Shown: positions 1-9,620 of the stretch, one piece after another
Position numbering within the stretch: position 1 is the first letter of the stretch
Layout: each line of letters opens with the position of its first letter
DNA from: Halicephalobus mephisto
Taxonomy: Eukaryota; Nematoda; Chromadorea; Rhabditida; Panagrolaimidae
Reading direction: 5' to 3'
Length of the DNA: 64,000 bases
Assembly: GCA_009193035.1 (NCBI GenBank)
Contig: SWDT01000180.1
Coordinates: 1-64,000, forward strand
Notes under the pieces: generated by a model
What the model saw: the letters and a program-made list of their open reading frames with translations, nothing else
Told to the model about the DNA's origin: nothing
Database searches by the model: none
Translations under genes and position numbers: made by a program

Positions 1-130
1 TTAAAAATCAACTTTCATTAAATTGCAATCCTTTAATTTTAAATAATTCAAAAATCAATGTCATTCATAAACTTGTATTAAATTATTTTTTAAAATAAAA
101 CATTTAAAAAAATCAATTTTTATAAAAATT

Positions 131-3100
131 TTAAACAGTTATAAACTTTTTATAAAATTGCAAAGCTTCCGGATTTCTGATGGAGCTGACATTTTTGACA
201 GGTCTTCCATGCATCACATCCTTGACTGCTAATTCCACTTTTTTCCCACTGTTAGTGTAAGGAATGTCTTCAATAGCATAGATCATATTCGGGACATGTC
301 GAGGTGACATTTTTTTACGCAATTCCTCTTTAATTCCCCTTTCTAATTCATTAGTAAAAGTGAAACCTTCATTAATTTTGACAAATAGAATAATCATTTC
401 GTTGTCTTCATCGTTAGGACTAAAATTAAAATTATCAATCATATATTATAAAATATATGGATTTCCCTATTAAATTATTTCAACAAGAATTTTTAGAACA
501 TTTTAGAAAATCAAATATAGCCTAAAATTTCGATTTTCTATGGCAATGATTTCACAATTATTCATATATAAAATTCATATATGAATTTTTCTATAAAATT
601 ATTTCAACAAGAATTTCTAGAACATTTTAGAAAGTAAACTAATCCACACAGTAATTTCAACTTTCTCCACTGACTATTCTGTAGTTAATTTCTCGACTAT
701 ATTCTTCCTAAAAATACCTAGAACCTTTTAAAATATATATTATCTAGAACCCTATCTTTTGGCAGTAATTTTCATATATCAAACTATTAACATCTTCCTA
801 AAAACTCCAACTCCCAACTGCCATATAAAAACTACTTCTTCCTTATTTAAAAAATTCAAAAAACTCACTCGCATCTACCAACAACGAGGGAATCTCCGAT
901 TTCTGGACGTCTTTCAACAATGTTGTAAATTTCAGCTGTTCCGATTCTCACTCCTCCGCGATTCAAAGTAGCGTCACTTCTTCCAGAAATCACAACACCT
1001 CGAGAATTTCCTCTAACAAGACAGTAATCCCCATGTGTCCAAACTCCTCCATACCTGTTGAAATAAGCCTTATGATATCGTTCTCCTGTCGGATCATTCA
1101 CGAATTTCGATGGCATACTTGGGAAAGGTCGAGTACAAACCAATTCTCCTTGTTGATCAAGAACACTTTTCCCTAAAAATAAGAATAAAAATGACATTGT
1201 TGTAAAAATCATATATGAATTTTTTAAAATAGTCTTAAGAAAAATTCTTAGAAGTTAAAGATAGATTAAAATTTCGATTTTCTATGGCAATGATTTCACA
1301 ATTATTAATATATAAAAATCATATATGAACTTTTCTATTAAATTATTTCAACAAGAATTTCTGAAACATTTTAGAAAGTAAACTAATCTACAAAGTAATT
1401 TCAACTTTCTCCACTGACTACTTTGTAGTTAATTTCCTGACTATATTCTTCCTAAAAGTACCTAGAACCTTTTAAAATATATATTATCTAGAACCCTATC
1501 TTTTGGCAGTAATTTCCATATATCAAACTATTAACATCTATCTAAAAAATTACAAAAACGTAAAAATATTCAAAAATGAGTATTGTTTATTGTAAAAAAA
1601 CTTAAAAACTTACCATCAGAATCGTAGGCACACATATCCAATCCAAGATAGAAATGCTGACATTCGCCTGGAATAACCGGTCGATTCAAGGTAGAACCGA
1701 CAAAACATCCAACGATATCCGTCCCGCCAGATATAGAACCAATAACAACCTTAGGTCGGATATAATCGTTGATGAAAGTAAAAGTCGAGGCTTTTAGTGG
1801 ACTTCCTGTGGATAAAGCTAATCTTAATTTATCCAATGAGAAATTTTTCTTGAAATCAACGTCCATTTTAGCGTATTCGTCCCAAATTTTAGCTCCCATC
1901 CCGAGGATTGTTGCTCCTGTATTTTGGCAGATTCTAAGAAGAACATAAGGATCAGGATCAAGTGGAGATTCATCATAGAGGACAATAGCAGCCCCCGTGA
2001 ACAACGAAGTCATCAACCAGTTCCACATCATCCATCCACATGTAGTGTAGAAAAAAATGGTATCAGAAGCCTTCATATTTTCCTGGATAATATGTTCTTC
2101 GATATGTTTCAACAATGTACCCTAAAATGAACTTTTTAATTATTTTAGGTAAATACATATGAATTTTAATTTAAAAAAAAACAAACTTTTTAATTACTTT
2201 AGGTAAGTATGTAAATTTTCATCATTTTAGGTTATATATAAATTTCAAATTATCTTAAAAAATATATACGAACTTTTTGATCATTTTAGGTAAATATGTA
2301 AATTTCGATTCTCTCATTTCATATATAAATTTCAAACTACTTTAAACTAAAAATATGAACTTTTTGATCGTTTTAAGTCAATAAATCATGTTGAGATTAT
2401 TTTAGTTTATATATGAAATACATTTTAGGTAACTAAATAAACTTACTCCTACTGTATGAATCATTCCCTTGGGAACTCCCGTGGTGCCACTGGAAAACAG
2501 AATAAATAACGGATGATCGAAAGGAACTTGTTCAAAGATCAATTCTGGATTTTCACCTCCTATTTTTTTCAAATTTTCCCAACTCAGAGAATTAGAATGC
2601 TGATCAACAAGTTGTCCAACATCGTTTTCTTCAAATGGAATAACAACAACATGTTCCAATGTAGGTAATCCAACAATTATTTCGTTTACTTTCTGTTCGA
2701 GAGAATGCCGCTTCTTTTTGTATTGTGTAATGTTAGTCACGAATAACACTTTCGGATTAATCTGACTAAATCTATCTAGAACTCCTGTTGGTCCAAAATC
2801 ACATGAAGCAGATGCCCAAGTAGCACCAATCGTAGCAGTAGCAAGCATCGCAACGGATGTCTCATATCTATTCGGCAGATATCCACAAACAACGTCTCCA
2901 GATTTGACTCCCTTACTCCGAAGTCCTGCCGACACTCGAGCAACATCTCTCTTCAGAGTCCCATAATCGTAATACTTCAAGTTACTACCGTCATCTAAAA
3001 ACATTAAAAATAAGAATTATCACAAAAATGAATATATGAAATTTTAAAAACTCCTGAAATTTAAGTAAAAAGTAATCGTAATACTTCAAGTTACTACCGT

Positions 3101-4005
3101 CATCTAAAAACATTTAAAATAAGAATTTTTAAAAATTATCACAAAAATGAATATATGAAATTTTAAAAACTCCTGAAATTTAATTTAAAAAATTGCCATT
3201 TTTTCCATTTTTACAAATCTCTCTCCTTTTGCGCGGGAATTCAAAAATTCCAAAAACATTATGCATTAATTTTTTCAATTTTAACGTTTATATTATTGCA
3301 AAATTACACAAACAGTGTTACAAAATTACCTCGATACAAATTTTCAGAAATTTTAGGAACTAAAATAAGAAACGTGATAACTTTGGTTTTGTGATAATTT
3401 CGTAATCGTTTTTTGGAACTAAAATATAATACTTAAACAAATTTAGAAACTTTTGACTTAACCATGGGGTACAGAACCCTCTATTTTCAAAAGTAGACAA
3501 TTGTATAAAGTACATTCGACTTTGAAAATATTATATTTCGCATTACAGTAATCTTCAAAATAATTTTAATTATAAAAAAATACTTACGTGCTTGGATAAA
3601 AGCTGGTCGATCATCTCTTCCATTAAGTAGACAGTTTTCAGCGTAATTTAACTTACATCCAGTGAACCATTTCGGGACTTGGGACATCTCCACATCCGCA
3701 GTCAGGACCTCCGTGTGGGGACTTGAGTACTTGACTCGAGAAAATTCAAATAAATCCTCCCAAAATAACGCCGGATTTTCAACAGTCCAACGATACCAAA
3801 TTTCGTAATCTTCAGAATTTTCGTAAATTTTTAATTTTTCAAAATCAATATGCCGTTTTTTCGCAATAAAATTCAACAATTCACGTTCTGAATTTGAATC
3901 GTTTTTATCAGGAACGTAAAATTCTCCAAGTTGAAAATTCTTTTTCTCATCAGATTCCCAAAAACAGGAATACGGTAGAGTAGGATTCGATGCCCACCCG
4001 TTCAT
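131..4005 (-). CDS. sur-5: Acetoacetyl-CoA synthetase (SUR-5/AACS family), 5 exons
   Basis: Cytosolic ligase that activates acetoacetate to acetoacetyl-CoA with ATP, feeding ketone carbon into sterol and fatty acid synthesis. Exons (transcript order): 4005-3588, 2994-2447, 2121-1614, 1172-869, 419-131; phases join exactly and give 688 residues, against about 670 in animals. Visible: the AACS N-terminal region ending in WF.GCKLNYAEN (exon 1), the AMP-binding P-loop FSSGTTGVPKG (about residues 306-316), TTCGWMMWNW and ISGGTD (exon 3), HGDYC and GRSDATLN (exon 4), and the C-terminal catalytic lysine region YTNSGKKVE (about 648-656). The match to animal AACS runs along the whole length, so the family call is firm. 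The start ATG lies 4 bases after a TTTTTAG acceptor, suggesting trans-splicing. No catalytic motif is missing. Introns 3 and 4 carry a shared repeat and exon 2 has a duplicated boundary (separate entries). Confidence 0.95.
463..862 (-). repeat. Shared intron sequence, copy A (AACS intron 4)
   Basis: Almost all of AACS intron 4 (868-420) is a roughly 400 bp block that recurs nearly base for base at 1211-1545 (AACS intron 3) and 6645-7063 (ARMH3-like intron). In the sense direction it contains ATTGCCATAGAAAATCG followed by AAATTTTAGGC and ends near palindromic TTCATATATGAA copies. Similarity to the 6645-7063 copy continues to the 5' splice site (GTGAGT here, GTAAGT there). Confidence 0.9.
1211..1545 (-). 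repeat. Shared intron sequence, copy B (AACS intron 3)
   Basis: Second copy of the block at 463-862, in the same orientation relative to transcription. Similarity stops about 65 bases short of the 5' splice site of this intron (1613-1173), so this copy is embedded rather than forming the whole intron. Confidence 0.9.
2963..3184 (-). repeat. 110 bp tandem duplication across the AACS exon 2 boundary
   Basis: 2963-3072 and 3073-3184 are near-identical head-to-tail copies. Each holds the first about 30 coding bases of exon 2, the TTTTTAG acceptor and about 75 bases of intron. The upstream copy lies in intron 1 as a decoy acceptor plus a partial exon. Confidence 0.85.
3200..3460. repeat. Repeat-derived interior of AACS intron 1
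   Basis: Contains one copy of the GCGCGGGAATTCAAAAATT family (3230-3255; larger cluster at 4190-4935) and a degenerate copy of the sense-oriented intron repeat (3340-3440). No coding potential seen. Confidence 0.6.
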
Positions 4006-4017
4006 ATTGCTAAAAAC
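4006..4017 (-). promoter_or_regulatory. Candidate spliced-leader trans-splice acceptor of the AACS gene
   Basis: On the minus strand a TTTTTAG acceptor ends 4 bases before the AACS start codon, and no donor-bearing upstream exon is evident. In nematodes this arrangement usually marks SL1 trans-splicing. A short cis-spliced leader exon remains possible. Confidence 0.5.
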
Positions 4018-5118
4018 ACAATTATAAAAATAAAAAAAACAAAAAATTTAAAAAACTTTCTCGACACGAATTTTCAAAAATCTTAAAATAGCCTAAAATT
4101 GCAGTTTTGGATAATTTCGAAATTAATTTTTTTAAATAAAAAAAATAAAAACTTTCTCGACATGAATTTTTGGAAACTTTTGGAAATTTAAGTAAAAAAT
4201 AAAAAATAAAAAAGAGCGAGTTGATTGTGAATTGACAAATTTATCGTTTTTTTCACTTTCACTCCCCTCGCGTGAGAATTCAAAAATTCCGAAAAATCAT
4301 GATATTATGAAAATTAAAATCACGTTTTAAAAATTCGTTTTAAAACAATTTTATAAAATTTTTTAGAAAATTATAAAATTTAGGTAAAAAAAAAAAATAA
4401 GAAAGAGAAAGAGCGAGCGAGAGAACAAGGAAAGTTTACTTTGATGGCCAAATTGCCAGATTTACCTTTTTTTCTTTTTTTAGATTTTTCTCTTTTTGCG
4501 CGGGAATTCAAAAAAACTATATTTTTATAGAAATTAAATCTTTTACTAATTTTTAGGACTTTCTAAAGTTTAAAAATTTAGGTGAAAAATAAGAGTCAAT
4601 TTCTAATAAATTACCACTTTTTCCTTTTTTAGACTTTTCTCTTTTGCGCAGGAACTTAAAATTTTAAAAATCTTATTTTAAAAACGGAAAAATTTGAATT
4701 TTTTCTATTTTTTAAATTTAAAAATTTAAAAACAATTGAAAAAACCGCGAGTCAATTCCGGCAGATTTGCCATTTTTTCCATTTTTAGAAAAGTCTAATT
4801 TTGCGCAGGAATTTAAAATTTTAAAACATTATTTTCTAAATTTAGAAAAAAAAAACAATTGAAAAAACCGCGAGTCAATTTCGGCAGATTTATCATTTTT
4901 TCATTTTCAGAAAAGTCTAATTTTGCGCGGGAATTTAAAATTTCAAAAAACATTATTTTTTAAAATCACATATTTAAAAAAAACTAATTTAACAATAAAT
5001 ATATTACGGTAAAAAACCGATAATAATCTAAAATTAATAACTATACAGTATTCATAAAACTCTGATACGATACAAAACCCGAATAAAAAATTTCTCATTA
5101 TTAAAAATTCCGTTATTA
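4018..5118. repeat. Intergenic cluster of GCGCGGGAATTC repeats
   Basis: This 1.1 kb lies between the 3' end of the ARMH3-like gene and the 5' end of AACS. It holds about five degenerate copies (near 4200-4290, 4380-4520, 4580-4650, 4740-4810, 4860-4935) of a unit built as poly-purine GAGCGAG, then GATTTACCTTTTT, then TTTTGCGCGGGAATTCAAAA. All copies point the same way. Further copies occur at 3230, 27330-27410 and 52260-53000, so this is a dispersed family. It may also contain the AACS promoter; no clear core element seen. Confidence 0.7.
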
Positions 5119-8100
5119 TCAAAAATTTGACAATAAATCGACTATAACATTATAATCCATTTTTTCTGCCCAAAATGACGTCACAGGCAAAGGCATAGAT
5201 TCCGTCTAAAAAAATTTTTTAAAATTAATTTTAATTTTTTTTAAAACTTACAATATTATTCAAAATAATATCACTTTTAAAACTTTGGGGTTGTTCCACG
5301 TATTCTAAGCCTTCATACAACTTCAGAGTCAAATCCTGGAAACATCCTTGAACTATGCTTATCACCTAAAATCAAAAAATTTATATACATTTCTGAGTTC
5401 AAAAAATATTCAATGACCACAGTTCACTGTCAGACCATATAGTCACACCATGAAACAATATTCGTGGTCTTTTTTTACAATTGATCAAAATCAATGCCAG
5501 CGTAAAAACTAACCTGCTCTTCCGACGGATACGAATGGGCAACAATCTCCAATTTAGGTCTGATGTGTTCTATAATGGCGAGAATATTGATCAACTGATT
5601 GTTAACTTTCTCCAAGAAATTCCTAAAAAAATAAAATACAAATCTCTAAAAAAGCAAAACAAAATTCCTAAGAAAAATAAAAAACCAAAATTAAAATCTC
5701 TAAAAAACAAAAATTTTTTTAAAAAATTCAAAAATAAATATCTCTAAAAAAATAAAATTCCTAAAATATTAAAATCTTTGAAAAATAAAAATTTCTAAAA
5801 AAAATCAAAAATAAATATCTCTATAAATTAAAAATTAAAATTCCTAAGAAAATTAAAATCCTTAAAAATTCCTAAAAAAATAAATATCTCTAAAAAAACA
5901 AAAAATTAAAACTTTTAAGAAAAATAAATATCTCTAAAAATTTAAAAAATTAAAATCCTTAAAAATTCCTAAAAAAATAAATACCTCTAAAAAAACAAAA
6001 AACTAAAACTTTAAAAAAAAATAAATATCTCTAAAAAATTTAAAAAATTAAAATTCATAAAAAAATAAAACTTACTTTGAAACATTACAATTTTCCAATT
6101 TCTCTATTGTGATATTTTTCAATTTAATAAAAACCGAACTCTGTCGTGAAATTTCGTAATACAAAAAATCATAAGCAGCAGCATCTGGCAGAAAAGTGTC
6201 TCCATAAGTGATGAAAAAATTGGCCACAAGTAAACTTCTGTGAAGAAGACCAAAAGTGTCTTCCAGTGATAACTTACTATTATTCTGAGTCAGGAAATTA
6301 ATTATCGAAACTAGACTTTTAAAAAGTGGTCTCCAACTTTGTAAACTTATTCTGCATTTTTTGTGATATATCAGTACTCGATGAATAATCGCCAACGAAA
6401 GACTGAAAATAAAAATATTATTTTAAAAATTAAATTTTTTACAAAATAATTTCGGTAAAAATTTCTAAATGTTTTTAAAATTAAAATAATCTGAAATTTC
6501 GATTCTTTGTGATTATTTCGATATCAATTATATTCCAAAAATTAGAAATAAGACTTTTCAAATTAATTTCGAAAAGGAATTTTTAAAACTTAAAGATAAT
6601 CCAAATTTTGAGTTTTTGCAGTAATTTCGCAATTATTCATATATAAAATCCATATATGAATTTTTCTATTAAATTATTTCAACAAGAATTTTTAGAACAT
6701 TTTAGAAAATCAAAGATAGCCTAAAATTTCGATTTTCCATTGTAATGATTTCACAATTATTCATATATATAAATCATATATGAATTTTTCTATTAAATTA
6801 TTTCAACAAGAATTTCTAAAACATTTTAGAAAGTAAACTAATCTACAAAGTAATTTCAACTTTCTCCACTGACTACTTTGTAGTTAATTTCTCGACTATA
6901 TTCTTCCTAAAAATACCTAGAACCTTCTAAAATATATATTATCTAGAACCCTCTATCTTTTGGCAGTAATTTTCATATATCAAACTATTAACATCTTCCT
7001 AAAAACTCCAACTCCCAACTGCCATATAAAAACTACTTCTTCCTTATTTAAAAAATCCAAAAAACTTACTGATAATGCGAAAACGGAAACTGCTGCATTA
7101 AATGTGTCGAATTGAAATCCGTCAGAAGCTCCAATAAAGCTTTGCTTAAAGTTGTTGGAACAGGCGAAATTGGTTCAAATGAAGCTGCTCGATGTAACAT
7201 TGACGGTTTATAGAGAGATATACGATTTGCGAGATGAATGTCTTGCATTGCACTTTGAACATAGGGTTCATCCGCTATATGCCACAGAATAAGCAGACAC
7301 AACTTTGCATGAATTTTTTGATTTTCTTCTGAAAAAAAATATTTTTTAAATTTTTCTTTAAAAAAATCACTTACGATTAAAATCTGAAAAAATAAAAGAA
7401 ACAAAGCTCAAAAATAGTGAAAAATTATTCGAATTTCCTTCGTTAAAAACTTTCAAATGGGATTCTGGAGGCTAAAAAAAATTTAAATTGTTTAAATTTT
7501 TAAAATTAAATTTTTACAGAAGTCAACATAATTGCGAAATTTCGATTCGATGTAACAGCCAAGTACAAAAAAATTAATAAACATAAATGTTGGGATCTTC
7601 CGGCTTTGACTGGCACTTGATCCATTCCAAAAAGATCAAAAACTTTCGAAGTAACCATTGACAGAATACCCCCAGTTTCGCCGATGTTGTCTTTGACGAA
7701 TTTCTCAATATGAGCATCTAATTGTTCTCTGATAAAAGTCCCAATACCCTGAAAATTAAACAATTATTTTTACAAATATTGTAGAAAATTAATTTTTTAC
7801 GAAATGATCCCAAAACGATTTTTTGAATTTTTTAAAATCTAAATTAGCCTAAAATTTCAATTTTAAGTGATTAGTTTGTAATTTTACAAACTTTCGAAAT
7901 AAATTATATAAAATTCATATATGAACTTTTCTACGAAATGATCCCAAAACGATTTTTTGAATTTTCTAAAATCTAAATTAGCCTAAAAGTCCAGTTTTAA
8001 GTGATTATTTTGTAATTTTACAAACTTTCGAAATAAATTACTTTAAAGAAAATTAATTTTTTACGAAATAGTCTCAAAACGAATTCGTAAAACTTTCCAA

Positions 8101-9421
8101 AACCTAAACTAACCTATGTGACAATTTTTATTTTATGTAATTGTTGTTTTATAATAGTATTATTTCATAATTAATGTTTTTGAAACTTATTCTACAACAA
8201 ATCTGGAAATTTCTAGATTCGGATCATCCAGGATGTAGAACTCTCCATCTGTCTTTTAAAAGTAATAAATATATATCAAAGTATTTATAAATATTTTAAA
8301 AACCATAATCAAGACAAAAATAACTTTAAAAACAAATTACTTTTAACCCAAAATTTAAATTCTTTTTACCTACAAGAACAAAACGTAAAAAATCACGAAA
8401 ATTTTAAATTTTAACATTTAATATTTAATATATTTATTTTAATTTTACACTTTTTGGATGGTTTTAGAAGTGAAAAATTCAGTATTACTCCTATATTATT
8501 TTCGGATGAAGCGAAACGTAAAAAATCACGAAAATTTTAAATTTTTAAATTTAATATTTTATATATTTATTTAAATTTTACACTTTTAGGATGGTTTTAA
8601 AAAATAAACACTTACTATTACTCCTATATTGTCTTCAAGTGAAGCAAAACGAGCAGAAAACCGGGTCTGTTGTTCTCCGGTACACCTCAAAAGCACGACA
8701 AATAACGGCACTGAAAATTAATAATTCATATATAAAATTCACATATAATAATCCTAAAATAAAACTTACAAGCAGATAACTGTAATGGCTTCAGATCAGA
8801 ATAAGAAAAAACGGCAATCAAGGCATCGAAAACATCGTCGTTGGCCATGGCGTAGAAGACGGAATTATTTTCGCATTTTTTGAAACATATCCACAGTGAT
8901 GTCAATGTATTCAACATGCTTATTTTCAAAGTTAAACATGAATCACCAACAATCACATCCCGTAACCTCTGGCTGAATATCTGGGCGAAATCCCGCGGAT
9001 GGCCCGGGAGCACCAGACACTGGAGTTGAGAAACGTTTTCGACTCGCTTACTCACGTAATGGACCAGCACGGATAGTGTCTAAATACAATCTTGAAGAAT
9101 TTAAATTTAAAAATTACAAACTTGACAAGCGTTAAAAAGTCGTAAACCTTGTTCGCCTTCGAAAATCCTCAGAATTTCGGAAACAAAACCCTGAATAACC
9201 GTTTTCCTCTCCATCAACTCCTCCAAACTCAGTTTTTCCAGAATCTCGCCCAGACTTGAGGGACTCGGTCGGATAAGGAAGAACTCATTCGACTGAACCG
9301 GATCCAACGATTTCTAAATTTTTATTTTTTTTTAATTTTTAAAATTTCAAACCTCAACAAAAATCTGACGATAGAATTTGACGATCATCAACTCTTTTTT
9401 GGATTTCTTGTCGTTATCCAT
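5119..9421 (-). CDS. ARMH3: Armadillo-like helical domain protein 3 (ARMH3/C10orf76 family), 11 exons
   Basis: Family members are peripheral Golgi/ER proteins that support PI4KB and GBF1 function; that role is inferred by family. Exons: 9421-9353, 9313-9122, 9079-8770, 8710-8616, 7748-7518, 7471-7375, 7328-7070, 6402-6076, 5622-5514, 5365-5252, 5205-5119. All phases fit and give 629 residues, against 689 in human ARMH3. Diagnostic stretches: an all-helical N-terminal half, HAKLCLLIL (exon 7), YHKKCRISLQSWR and FITYGDTFLPDAAAYDFLYYE (exon 8), INILAIIEHIRPKLE and YPSEEQV (exons 9-10), LTLKLYEGLEYVEQ (exon 10). No membrane segment or signal peptide. It is divergent from the MBOAT7-type gene with about 200 bp between start codons. 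Exons 4 (95 bp) and 6 (97 bp) are the weakest parts of the model, though each keeps frame. Confidence 0.9.
5623..6075. repeat. Low-complexity intron of ARMH3-like gene
   Basis: Intron 8 is a degenerate array of ATAAATATCTCTAAAAAA units of about 60-70 bp with no coding or structural signal. It looks like local slippage expansion. Confidence 0.7.
6645..7063 (-). repeat. Shared intron sequence, copy C (ARMH3-like intron 7)
   Basis: Third copy of the 463-862 block, in an unrelated gene and again in the sense orientation. It matches copy A through the last bases before the donor (TTTGGATTTTTTAAATAAGG in the sense strand against the same with one change). The half nearer the acceptor contains an additional, more diverged tandem unit (about 6430-6640). 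Confidence 0.9.
7790..8110 (-). repeat. Tandem copies of the intron repeat in ARMH3-like intron 4
   Basis: Three copies (near 7798, 7932 and 8058) of about 130 bp. On the minus strand each reads through AAATTTTAGGCTAATTTAGA to TTTTGGGATCATTTCGTAA. It is the same family and orientation as the AACS and MGRN1-like intron copies, but more diverged. Confidence 0.7.
8384..8640 (-). repeat. Tandem duplication spanning the donor of ARMH3-like exon 4
   Basis: 8384-8510 and 8514-8640 are duplicates, including the last about 40 coding bases of exon 4, its donor and about 85 bases of the intron. In the downstream copy the exon fragment and donor have decayed inside intron 4. Confidence 0.8.
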
Positions 9422-9620
9422 GACAGAAGGAATTTGAAAAATTATATATATATGGAATTAAAAAGTTAAAAAAATTCGACGTGGAAAATCCGGGTTTCTT
9501 AAATTTTCTCGGAGAAAAGGCGCGAGTCCGACTCGCAGGTTGCCGTTGAGGTTCTCCGATTTTTGTTTTTTCTTTTTTGGAGCTTCGTTCATATATCAAT
9601 TTTTATTTTCTTCTCCAGAT
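9422..9620. promoter_or_regulatory. Shared promoter region of the ARMH3-like / MBOAT7-like divergent pair
   Basis: About 200 bp separate the two start codons. The middle is unusually GC-rich for this window (GGCGCGAGTCCGACTCGCAG, around 9520-9539), with pyrimidine runs on the MBOAT side ending in a CTCCAG acceptor 2 bases before its ATG. Bidirectional control is inferred from spacing only. Confidence 0.5.
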
